From a virus: a stretch of DNA of 25,719 nt. The stretch is from IMG/VR virus record IMGVR_UViG_3300042554_000927, positions 1 to 25,719 of that record; one strand, given 5' to 3'. A program made the translations under genes and the position numbers. Below, in pieces: positions 6,600 through 11,963 of this stretch. Numbering within the stretch: position 1 is the stretch's first letter; each line of letters begins with the position of its first letter. Below the pieces are notes generated by a model. It was not told where the DNA came from and made no database searches. It saw nothing but the letters and a program-made list of their open reading frames with translations.

Positions 6600-6614
6600 C
6601 TACCGGAGTAAACA

Positions 6615-6860
6615 ATGGAAAAGCAAACCTATAACGGCTGGACTAACTACGCTACATGGCGTGTCAACCTTGAGCTATTTGATGGCGCGGAAGGTTACTG
6701 GACTGCCGAAAGCGCAAAAGAGTTCGCGGAAGAACTAATCGAGAGCAGCACAGAAGACGGCATCGGGCGTGACTATGCAATGGCATTTCTGGCCGATGTC
6801 AATTGGCACGAAATAGCCGAGCATTACCAAGAGGAAAATGAAGAGGAAGAGGAAGCATGA
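6615..6860 (+). CDS. YNGWTNYATW-family small protein
   Basis: 81 residues with the distinctive N-terminal motif YNGWTNYATWRVNLE (5-19), which I recognise from a widespread family of small phage and plasmid proteins (I believe DUF7249, from memory). The middle has two helices (ESAKEFAEELIES and the YAMAFLADVNWHEIAEHY region), and the tail is a run of glutamates. The strongly acidic character is reminiscent of DNA-mimic anti-restriction proteins, and the family is sometimes found near such genes, but that role is inference. Ribosome binding site CCGGAG precedes the ATG; the next gene overlaps by ATGA. Confidence 0.8.
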   Translation: MEKQTYNGWTNYATWRVNLELFDGAEGYWTAESAKEFAEELIESSTEDGIGRDYAMAFLADVNWHEIAEHYQEENEEEEEA

Positions 6861-6943
6861 AAACGACAATACTTGAAATGCTAGGTGGCTTTGTAGCTTT
6901 CCTATGCCTTTGGGCCTTTCTTTTCGTTTTGTTATCTTTTTGA
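6857..6943 (+). CDS. 28-residue membrane microprotein
   Basis: The ATG overlaps the stop of the acidic gene as ATGA, and a GAGGAAG ribosome binding site lies just before it. The product is a short amphipathic N-terminus (MKTTILEMLGG) followed by one transmembrane helix (FVAFLCLWAFLFVLLSF) ending at the stop. The overlap, ribosome binding site and clean hydrophobic helix argue for a real gene despite its size. Function unknown. The next gene begins 10 bases after the stop. Confidence 0.5.
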   Translation: MKTTILEMLGGFVAFLCLWAFLFVLLSF

Positions 6944-6953
6944 GGGGATTGTC

Positions 6954-7124
6954 ATGATTGAAAACAATCAACTATTGCCAAACGCTAATTGGCAAACGCA
7001 GCAGCGTGGTGGCAATGATGCCGAATATCAAATTTACCTTGCTTGCGCCAATGATGGCAAAGGGGGTGACATCACACGCAATGGTGCGCCACTGAAAACC
7101 TATGATGAGTGGCTGAGTAGCTAA
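6954..7124 (+). CDS. Small conserved early protein
   Basis: 56 residues. Contains NANWQTQQRGGNDAEYQIYLA followed by CANDGKGGDITRNGAPLKTYDEWL; I recall similar short proteins in other phages, with the DITRNGAPLKT(Y/F)DEWL ending conserved. It reads as a small alpha/beta domain with no motif I can assign. A GAGGGGATTGTC ribosome binding site precedes the ATG. It is the last gene before the 12-bp hairpin region. Function unknown. Confidence 0.7.
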   Translation: MIENNQLLPNANWQTQQRGGNDAEYQIYLACANDGKGGDITRNGAPLKTYDEWLSS

Positions 7125-7134
7125 AAACACGTTT

Positions 7135-7203
7135 TAAGCCGTTTTGTAGCTTAGGGGTTATCTGACTATGGATAACCCCTAAAAACCGCTTGTAAGCCGT
7201 TTT
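7135..7203 (+). repeat. 12-bp perfect hairpin flanked by an 11-bp direct repeat
   Basis: TTAGGGGTTATC (7151-7162) and GATAACCCCTAA (7171-7182) form a perfect 12-bp stem with an 8-base loop. TAAGCCGTTTT flanks it at 7135-7145 and 7193-7203. No U-tract follows on either strand, so it is not a standard intrinsic terminator. It may stabilise or process the polycistronic RNA, or bind a protein. It lies in the 99-base gap between two early genes. Confidence 0.6.
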
Positions 7204-7223
7204 AATCAATTCTGGAGGGTGTT

Positions 7224-7487
7224 ATGGGTAAATTCAAAGAGGCGCTAATCGAAATGGAAGCCATGATGATGGAGAAGCTTGACAGGCAATATAGGCCTTT
7301 CCAGCCAGCTACAAGGCTAGATGATGTCCAAGTACTAGGGGCAACCGTTAAGCCCGTGGAATCGCTTCTGGAGGGGCGTGAATGGGTTCCAAGTACGCAG
7401 ACTGACGTAACCCGTACATGGCGAAAGTTCGGCTGGAGGCCGATTGCTGAAATTGAAGCTGAAAAGGCTCTGAAGGGTGAAATGTGA
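7224..7487 (+). CDS. Conserved hypothetical early protein
   Basis: 87 residues. N-terminal amphipathic helix (MGKFKEALIEMEAMMMEKL), then an extended middle and a C-terminal segment TDVTRTWRKFGWRP (residues 60-73) of the sort I remember from short phage proteins of unknown function. Ribosome binding site CTGGAGGG lies seven bases before the ATG. The last codons overlap a GTG start for the membrane microprotein (GTGA), so the two are translationally coupled. Confidence 0.75.
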   Translation: MGKFKEALIEMEAMMMEKLDRQYRPFQPATRLDDVQVLGATVKPVESLLEGREWVPSTQTDVTRTWRKFGWRPIAEIEAEKALKGEM

Positions 7488-7609
7488 GTAGCACCTTTGA
7501 TATTGCTACATTGACAATCTTACTTGCGGGGGGATTTATGGGTGCTGGCCTGATGATTCTGTTCGGGGCGTGTTATGTAGTCTATTTGCTGTTGACATTT
7601 GATGATTAG
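7484..7609 (+). CDS. 41-residue membrane microprotein, GTG start
   Basis: Begins at GTG 7484-7486, overlapping the stop of the previous gene as GTGA, with AAGGG about seven bases upstream. The product has one long or two short hydrophobic segments (IATLTILLAGGFMGAGLMIL, then FGACYVVYLLLTF) and ends in two aspartates. The overlap and the fully hydrophobic, Gly-rich body support a real membrane peptide. Its 3' end carries a perfect TTGACA that may be the -35 of the RNA gene behind it. Function unknown. Confidence 0.55.
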   Translation: MSSTFDIATLTILLAGGFMGAGLMILFGACYVVYLLLTFDD

Positions 7610-7621
7610 ATAGATTATCGT
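7592..7621 (+). promoter_or_regulatory. Candidate promoter of the structured RNA
   Basis: Perfect -35 TTGACA (7592-7597) with a weak -10 TATCGT (7616-7621) at 18-base spacing; GATTAT (7613-7618) at 15 bases is an alternative. Transcription would start near 7628, just before the first hairpin of the RNA. The -10 is weak, so the call is tentative. Confidence 0.4.
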
Positions 7622-7627
7622 TGGCTT

Positions 7628-7730
7628 TGTCTATGTGACGGCATAGTCAGACTAAAGCCCTTTAGCTTTGGTTCTCACCCGAAAGGGAACGTGCCGTCAC
7701 ACGCGAGAGCCAAACCTAGAGGGCTTTTTT
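7628..7730 (+). ncRNA. Candidate small RNA with complementary (kissing) hairpin loops
   Basis: No credible coding frame. Hairpin A is CTATG-[TGACGG]-CATAG (7631-7646). A long stem pairs 7654-7676 with 7705-7727 (22 pairs including two G-U, one C/C mismatch). Its 28-base apical part holds CCC-GAAA-GGG (7678-7687, a GNRA tetraloop) and hairpin B, CGTG-[CCGTCA]-CACG (7690-7703). The loops of A and B are both six bases and exactly complementary, so they can form a loop-loop kiss; alternatively 7634-7643 can pair with 7692-7701 over ten bases. The long stem ends in a T6 run, giving a natural 3' end. A TTGACA box upstream fits its own promoter. Structure is read by eye; function unknown. Confidence 0.5.
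7654..7730 (+). terminator. Rightward intrinsic terminator (3' end of candidate sRNA)
   Basis: The base of the long stem, AAAGCCCTTTAG / CTAGAGGGCTTT, runs straight into TTTTTT (7725-7730; the first three are paired with AAA). This is a Rho-independent terminator layout for plus-strand RNA. It would end both the sRNA and any read-through from the early genes at 5521-7609, separating them from the recombination genes at 8037 onward. Confidence 0.65.
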
Positions 7731-7734
7731 GCGT

Positions 7735-7950
7735 TTAGACCGCTGTTCTGTGGGGGACTCAACCGCAGGGGGCAGGGACAACCGGTACTGTGGGAAAGCT
7801 CTGAGATACCGGAAAGGGCGGCGAAGCCAGCACCCTTGAGCGAAAGGCTGGCGAGTATGCGCGGCTCCGTCGAGCATTAAAGGAACTCGGTCAACCGTCT
7901 GAGGATGGCTGAGTTTCGCTCACCATCAAGCATACCAACGAAGTGATTAC
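7735..7950 (+). ncRNA. Second structured, apparently non-coding stretch
   Basis: GC-richer than the flanks and full of stems: CCGGTA / TACCGG (7782-7787 with 7807-7812); GCCAGC / GCTGGC (7826-7831 with 7847-7852); and a long-range GTATGC / GCATAC (7855-7860 with 7930-7935) closing a junction of three hairpins, GCTC-CGTC-GAGC (7864-7875), CTC..CGG-TCAA-CCG..GAG (7886-7903) and GATGG..TGAG-TTTCG-CTCA-CCATC (7904-7927). CCGTC occurs at 7867-7871 and 7895-7899, both able to pair with GACGG in hairpin A upstream. It could be a second domain of one longer RNA or a 5' leader for the genes downstream. I could not match it to a known RNA family. Confidence 0.4.
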
Positions 7951-7972
7951 CTAATGAAAGGAGAAAAATGAG

Positions 7973-8000
7973 TTGACTTAATCATACATATACCTTCTAA
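7973..8000 (+). promoter_or_regulatory. Candidate promoter for the recombination/replication genes
   Basis: TTGACT (7973-7978) is followed by TAATCAT. The 14 bases from TTGA to ATC match the early promoter at 5437 except at one or two positions (TTGAGTTAATCAT there, TTGACTTAATCAT here). The -10 is unclear: TTCTAA at 16-base spacing or TAATCT at 19. It sits between the structured RNA and the gene at 8037. Confidence 0.45.
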
Positions 8001-8036
8001 TCTTACTTACATTCCTAACTTTATATGGGGTACATC

Positions 8037-8279
8037 ATGGAATCACCAAAACTCTGCATTGATTGCAAGCATTACGTTGCTGTCCGTAACTGCAAGCACC
8101 CTTCCCTCGGTATTTCCCTAGTTGACGGAACACCCAACACCGATTTCTGCGCTGTTATGCGCTCATCTAATCGAAATTGTGGCGTAGACGCTGCATTGTT
8201 CGAACCTGTTGAGGCCGTTGTCTATGACCTCGCAGAGTTATTTCCTGAAGCACCATTTCCTAACCTTAGAAAGGACTAA
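8037..8279 (+). CDS. Cysteine-rich small phage protein, probable zinc binder
   Basis: 80 residues from the ATG at 8037; an in-frame ATG 12 bases upstream (8025) lacks a ribosome binding site, whereas GGGG lies about seven bases before 8037. Metal-ligand-like residues: C-I-D-C-K-H near the N-terminus, then C-K-H-P, then DFCAVMR and NCG. This C/H spacing recalls a small family in many phages (start of the form CxxC-x-H...CxHP). It may be a zinc-stabilised DNA- or protein-binding domain. TTCCTAAC occurs 17 bases before the ATG, as in the early genes. Confidence 0.75.
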   Translation: MESPKLCIDCKHYVAVRNCKHPSLGISLVDGTPNTDFCAVMRSSNRNCGVDAALFEPVEAVVYDLAELFPEAPFPNLRKD

Positions 8280-8281
8280 TC

Positions 8282-8506
8282 ATGGCTACCAAAAAAGTAA
8301 CCAAAGAAGAGAGCCACGAACCAACGAAAGCCTTTGACTGGCAACTCTACGCAGAGGAACTCGAAAAAGAGTGTGAACGTGTAAAGCGTACGCTTGCTCA
8401 AACTCAAGACTATGTAAATGACTTAGAAAACAGCACTTATGCGTTACGCCAAGCTATTAAATCCCTAATTAACGCTATGCACTACATTGAAAAGGGAGAT
8501 GAATAA
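8282..8506 (+). CDS. Small coiled-coil protein
   Basis: 74 residues. After a charged N-terminus (ATKKVTKEESHEP), residues 20-66 form one long helix with heptad-like spacing (LEKECERVKRTLAQTQDYVNDL and so on). No domain recognised. It starts two bases after the previous stop and its stop overlaps the ATG of the exonuclease gene (TAATG), so it belongs to the recombination operon and may assist or bind one of its partners. TTCCTAAC with AAAGGA precedes its ATG, inside the end of the previous gene. Confidence 0.75.
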   Translation: MATKKVTKEESHEPTKAFDWQLYAEELEKECERVKRTLAQTQDYVNDLENSTYALRQAIKSLINAMHYIEKGDE

Positions 8507-9405
8507 TGAATAACCGTGATGACTTTGCGCCGGAAGTACGCAACTCTGCGTGGTGGTCTGGCGACTCCAGAAAAGCAGCCAATGGGCGTGGCAACGAAGC
8601 TGTCCTTGAGAAACTTGGCCTAAAAGAACGGCCTGACTTATCGCACGTTGAAGCTGTCCAAATGGGTCATGTCATGCAACCCGTTATCGGCAGACTCGCT
8701 CAAGACAAGCTCCAGATTGAATTGAAAGACGCTGACTACTCACTCGCTCACCCGAAAGAGGGCTGGTTACGCTCACATTTCGATTTCATCTCTGCTGACG
8801 GCAAAACGCTCGTTGAAGCAAAGAACTACAACGCCAATGTTCGCAATAAGTTTGATGCAGAAGCAGGAATCATCCCGCCAGCGGACATGGCACAGCTTAT
8901 CCACGAAGCAGCTTGCCATGATGTTGAAAACATTGTTCTAGCCGTATTGTTTGGCGGTCAAAACTTTGAAACATTTTCCTTCACGATTAAAGAAGCACAG
9001 AAGGAAGAACTCATCAAAGACATGGCACGTTTTTGGGCGGCTGTACAAACCAAACAGCCCCTTGAGCCAGAAACACCGGAACAAGCAAAACTGATTTACT
9101 CGCAAGACAGGGCAACGACTATTGTTGCGCCACAACCGATTGAAAAGGCCGCTGAAGCTCTGAAGTACGTCAAAGACCAAATTAAGCAGCTAGAGGAAAA
9201 GGAAGAACAACTGGTCACTGCGTTACAGTCGCATATGCAGTGGTCAAGTGAACTGACTACCTTTGATGGTCGAGTTTTAGCTACTTGGAAAAACACCAAA
9301 GGTAGCAAGAAATTTGACTCAAAACTCTTTCAAGCCCAAATGCCAGACCTTTATGAAAAGTTTATGGTTGAAACGCCGGGTGTACGACGATTCCTGCTCA
9401 AGTGA
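8506..9405 (+). CDS. YqaJ-type recombination exonuclease
   Basis: 299 residues. Lambda-exonuclease/YqaJ-family fold: GHVMQPVIGRL (54-64) is the family's usual G-x3-(E/Q)P start, D93 (in HFDF) and E104-A-K106 (in TLVEAKNYN) form the PD-(D/E)XK catalytic set, and PADMAQLIHEA with VLAVLFGG follow in order. A C-terminal helix (about residues 215-245) and a short domain complete it. These enzymes digest one strand of double-stranded DNA 5' to 3' and hand the exposed strand to a partner annealing protein. The RecT-like gene begins about 230 bases downstream, giving the classical exonuclease/annealase pair. Residue 58 is Q where most family members have E, which may be worth noting. Confidence 0.88.
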   Translation: MNNRDDFAPEVRNSAWWSGDSRKAANGRGNEAVLEKLGLKERPDLSHVEAVQMGHVMQPVIGRLAQDKLQIELKDADYSLAHPKEGWLRSHFDFISADGKTLVEAKNYNANVRNKFDAEAGIIPPADMAQLIHEAACHDVENIVLAVLFGGQNFETFSFTIKEAQKEELIKDMARFWAAVQTKQPLEPETPEQAKLIYSQDRATTIVAPQPIEKAAEALKYVKDQIKQLEEKEEQLVTALQSHMQWSSELTTFDGRVLATWKNTKGSKKFDSKLFQAQMPDLYEKFMVETPGVRRFLLK

Positions 9406-9412
9406 GGTGACC

Positions 9413-9637
9413 ATGACTACGTTTGCTTTTCCATCAGGACACAACCCGCAAACAGGCCGTCAACACGATGGCATGACATTGAGAGACTACTTTGCAGCCA
9501 AAGCAATGACAATGATTCCGTATCCATCTCCTTTAAGCCAATTTAACGAAGAACATTTCCAAGATTATTTAAAAGAAGCAACTAAAGCTGCTTATCAAAT
9601 AGCTGACGCAATGATAAAAGTGAGGGATGAACTATGA
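9413..9637 (+). CDS. Small conserved phage protein between exonuclease and annealase
   Basis: 74 residues from ATG 9413, chosen because GAGGTGA lies just before it; a longer in-frame start upstream would overlap the exonuclease gene extensively and lacks a ribosome binding site. Sequence has the recognisable DGMTLRDYFAAKAM (19-32) and a C-terminal AAYQIADAMIKVRDEL helix, a pattern common in phage recombination/replication operons but without an assigned function. It overlaps the next gene by ATGA. I regard it as a genuine small gene of unknown role. Confidence 0.8.
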   Translation: MTTFAFPSGHNPQTGRQHDGMTLRDYFAAKAMTMIPYPSPLSQFNEEHFQDYLKEATKAAYQIADAMIKVRDEL

Positions 9638-10446
9638 GCGCGCTTGTGCCACTAAACGACATCAAAGAAATGGCTGAAGTCGCAGCCAAGTCCAAAATGT
9701 TTGGCTTCAAATCACCGGATGAAGCAATGGCAATTATGTTGCTCTGTCAGGCTGAAAATATGCACCCTGCTATCGCTATGCGTGACTATCACGTTATTCA
9801 AGGCAGACCTGCATTGAAGGCCGATGCCATTCTTGCCCGTTTTCAACAAGCCGGAGGTAGCGTTAAATGGGAAACCTATACTGATGAATGTGTCACTGGT
9901 ATCTTTTCTCATCCTGCTGGCGGTAGTGTGCCTGTTACTTGGACATTCGATATGGCTAAGAAAATCGGGCTTACCAGCAAAGATAATTGGCGTAATTATC
10001 CTAGAGCAATGCTCAGAAGCCGTGTCGTATCCGAAGGGGTACGCACCGTATTCCCGGGATGCGTTATCGGGGTCTATACGGATGAAGAAACTGAGGACTT
10101 TGCAGCCAGAAAGAGTGCGCCTGTGCAAGCAGCGCCAAAGGATATGGGCGCAGTCGAAATCGTCGAGATTGCGGAAACGGACTTTCCGTTATATCTCCCT
10201 GATGGAACGTGCTATGCGTACTGTAAGGACTGGAAAGACTACACCGACCAGTATGTATCAATGGTAGCGTCCATCAATGCTTCAGCGAAACTGAATCCAG
10301 AGCAAAAGGGCGAGAAAATCCTGCAATGGGAACAGGCCAACGAAGCAACGGTCAAGAAGATGGATGCGCCGACAAGGATAGCGTTTGTCGCAGCGAAGAA
10401 CGGTGTAGACACCTTTGATGACTTGGAGGATGCGATTGAACGATAA
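9634..10446 (+). CDS. RecT-like single-strand annealing protein
   Basis: 270 residues. Recalls a family of phage RecT-like recombinases: MFGFKSPDEAMAIMLLCQ, RDYHVIQGRPALKADAIL (50-67), FSHPAGGS, and YPRAMLRSRVVSEGVRT (122-138), where the Arg-rich helix matches the conserved part. Such proteins coat single-stranded DNA made by the partner exonuclease and anneal it to complementary strands. The gene order exonuclease, small protein, annealase supports this. The C-terminal about 100 residues are more variable. The assignment is from remembered family pattern; a structure comparison would settle whether it is RecT, Red-beta-like or another annealase class. Confidence 0.75.
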   Translation: MSALVPLNDIKEMAEVAAKSKMFGFKSPDEAMAIMLLCQAENMHPAIAMRDYHVIQGRPALKADAILARFQQAGGSVKWETYTDECVTGIFSHPAGGSVPVTWTFDMAKKIGLTSKDNWRNYPRAMLRSRVVSEGVRTVFPGCVIGVYTDEETEDFAARKSAPVQAAPKDMGAVEIVEIAETDFPLYLPDGTCYAYCKDWKDYTDQYVSMVASINASAKLNPEQKGEKILQWEQANEATVKKMDAPTRIAFVAAKNGVDTFDDLEDAIER

Positions 10447-10507
10447 CTGGCGCAGCCATGAAATGCAGCCCATCGGGGCTTATTTACCGAAGATAAAGGA
10501 ACCTGTT

Positions 10508-10786
10508 ATGTCTGAAAAACAGCAATACACGCCTTACCAGCCACAAGAAGGGCAAGGGAAAATTAAGCGTAACCACAAGAAAGAGGAAGGCGATAAAAAG
10601 CCTCATTGGATGGGTACGATAATGCACAAAGGCGAAATCATTGAGTTCGGCGTGTGGGAAAACGATGGTCAGTACGGCAAATATTTCACTGTGCGCGTCA
10701 ATGACCCGAACTGGAAGGATAAGCAGTATCCGAAAGACATTACGCCAAGAGAGCCAAGGAAAATGGCAGGTGATGTGCCTTGGTAA
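10508..10786 (+). CDS. Small basic protein, possible ssDNA-binding partner
   Basis: 92 residues from ATG 10508 (AAAGGAACCTGTT precedes it). The first 35 residues are Lys/Gln-rich and probably disordered (KIKRNHKKEEGDKKP); residues 36-75 look like beta strands (WMGTIMHKGEIIEFGVW, then YGKYFTVRVN) that could form a small OB-like barrel; the end is Pro-rich. Its place between annealase and resolvase suggests DNA binding, but no motif proves it. The RusA gene begins inside its last codons. Confidence 0.7.
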   Translation: MSEKQQYTPYQPQEGQGKIKRNHKKEEGDKKPHWMGTIMHKGEIIEFGVWENDGQYGKYFTVRVNDPNWKDKQYPKDITPREPRKMAGDVPW

Positions 10787-11163
10787 GTTCGTTTGAATTG
10801 CCCTTCCCGCCATCGATGAATACGATGTGGCGCAACTTCAGAGGCCGCACCGTACTCTCGAAGGCTGGCAGGGCGTTCAGAGAAGAAGTTCAAAACATTG
10901 TCGTTGACAAGAACATTCCTAAATTTGGTGATAGCAAATTGAAAATCACAATGATTTTGCGCCCTAGAGATAAGCGCAAAACAGACATCGACAACCGCAT
11001 CAAGGCTGTTTTAGACGCACTAGAACACGCAGGGGTGTTTGATGACGATTTCCAAGTAGACCATCTTGAAATGATTCGTGGTGAGCCACTTAAAGGCGGT
11101 CTATTGCACGTTGTGATTGAAGAAATATCGAACCCCCACCAGACCGAGGGTGAGCACCCCTGA
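10780..11163 (+). CDS. rusA: RusA-like Holliday junction resolvase, TTG start
   Basis: 127 residues. Family motifs: PFPPSMN (8-14), then KTDIDNRIKAVLDAL (67-81) and GVFDDD (85-90). D69, D71 and the D88-D90 cluster correspond to RusA's metal-binding aspartates. RusA dimers cut four-way DNA junctions symmetrically in recombination or replication clean-up. The start is TTG 10780: upstream in the frame is a stop at 10771-10773, AGGTG lies seven bases before it, and the conserved PFPPSMN would be lost with the next ATG. It overlaps the end of the preceding gene by seven bases. Confidence 0.88.
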   Translation: MVSSFELPFPPSMNTMWRNFRGRTVLSKAGRAFREEVQNIVVDKNIPKFGDSKLKITMILRPRDKRKTDIDNRIKAVLDALEHAGVFDDDFQVDHLEMIRGEPLKGGLLHVVIEEISNPHQTEGEHP

Positions 11164-11222
11164 GTGCAGGTTAGGAACGCTTGGGCAACGTCTCGGTCAG
11201 CCCATTTACTTTGAGGACATCA

Positions 11223-11963
11223 ATGAAAAATCATCTTTTTGTGGCAACACCGATGTATGGCGGTCAGTGTTTCGGTTATTTCATGCAGTCATGCCTAAAG
11301 CTGCAAACCCTGTGCAGTCAGGAAGGCATGAACATCAGCTTTAGCCACCTATTCAATGAGTCGCTGATTCAGCGCGGTAGAAACCTGCTATCCGCTAATT
11401 TCCTGAAGTCAGAAGCCACTCACCTGATGTTCATTGATGCCGACATCCTGTTTAAGCCAGAAGACATCTTCCCGATGATTGCTGCTGACAAAGACATCAT
11501 TTGCGGCATTTATCCGAAGAAAGAAATTAACTGGCACACCGTCAGAAACGCTATGAACGCTGGCGTTCCTGATAGCGAATTGAAGTTCCATACCGGTGCA
11601 TTTGTTGTCAACCTGAAAGGCTATCAGCCTGAAGTGACGGTTCCGGTCAATGAGCCAGTAGAGATTTGGAACGGCGGGACTGGTTTCATGCTGATTAAGC
11701 GCGAAGTCATGGAGGCAATGGCACTCCAGCTACCGAATTACCTGAACAACGTGCTAGACATGAACAACCCGACCAACGGCGAACGCATCGTTGAGTTTTT
11801 TGCAACCATGATTGAGCCGGAAACCGAGTTGCTGCTGTCAGAGGACTACTACTTTTGCAGAAAAGCAAGAGAAGCAGGGTTTTCGGTATGGGCAGCACCG
11901 TGGGTTGAGTTGAGCCACATCGGAACGTATGCCTTTGAGGGCAGATTGCTGAAAAGCCCGTGA
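11223..11963 (+). CDS. GT-A-type glycosyltransferase
   Basis: 246 residues from ATG 11223, chosen for the TGAGGA before it over an in-frame start 42 bases upstream. Motifs of a GT-A nucleotide-sugar transferase: N-terminal LFVATPMYGG, then RNLLSANFL, the acidic THLMFIDADILF with D-x-D, a Gly-rich WNGGTGFMLIKREVM, and EDYYFCRKAREAG. This is a type seen in many environmental phages. Substrate and acceptor are not readable from sequence: a modified DNA base, a virion protein or host lipopolysaccharide are options. It is co-translated with the next gene (GTGA overlap) in the rightward arm, unlike the DUF5672 enzyme in the packaging arm. Confidence 0.8.
   Translation: MKNHLFVATPMYGGQCFGYFMQSCLKLQTLCSQEGMNISFSHLFNESLIQRGRNLLSANFLKSEATHLMFIDADILFKPEDIFPMIAADKDIICGIYPKKEINWHTVRNAMNAGVPDSELKFHTGAFVVNLKGYQPEVTVPVNEPVEIWNGGTGFMLIKREVMEAMALQLPNYLNNVLDMNNPTNGERIVEFFATMIEPETELLLSEDYYFCRKAREAGFSVWAAPWVELSHIGTYAFEGRLLKSP

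Noticed and set aside
7668-7880. Plus-strand open frame of 70 codons over the structured RNA
   Set aside because: Starts at a TTG inside a stem, no ribosome binding site, implausible Arg/Pro-rich product; the RNA folds explain the base composition.
7735-7950. Group I or II intron, RNase P RNA, tmRNA or tRNA
   Set aside because: None of the conserved core sequences I know could be found; no exon junction or split gene is nearby and no tRNA T-arm signature is present.
7628-7950. Packaging (pac/cos) site
   Set aside because: Possible in principle for a structured non-coding region, but strand-specific features (U-tract, GNRA loop, promoter-like box) fit RNA better and no terminase gene is adjacent.
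7968-7976. AAAGGAG followed by ATG-AGT-TGA, a two-codon minigene
   Set aside because: The ribosome binding site is good, but the bases also form part of the TTGACT promoter-like element; with no other evidence I do not list it as a gene.
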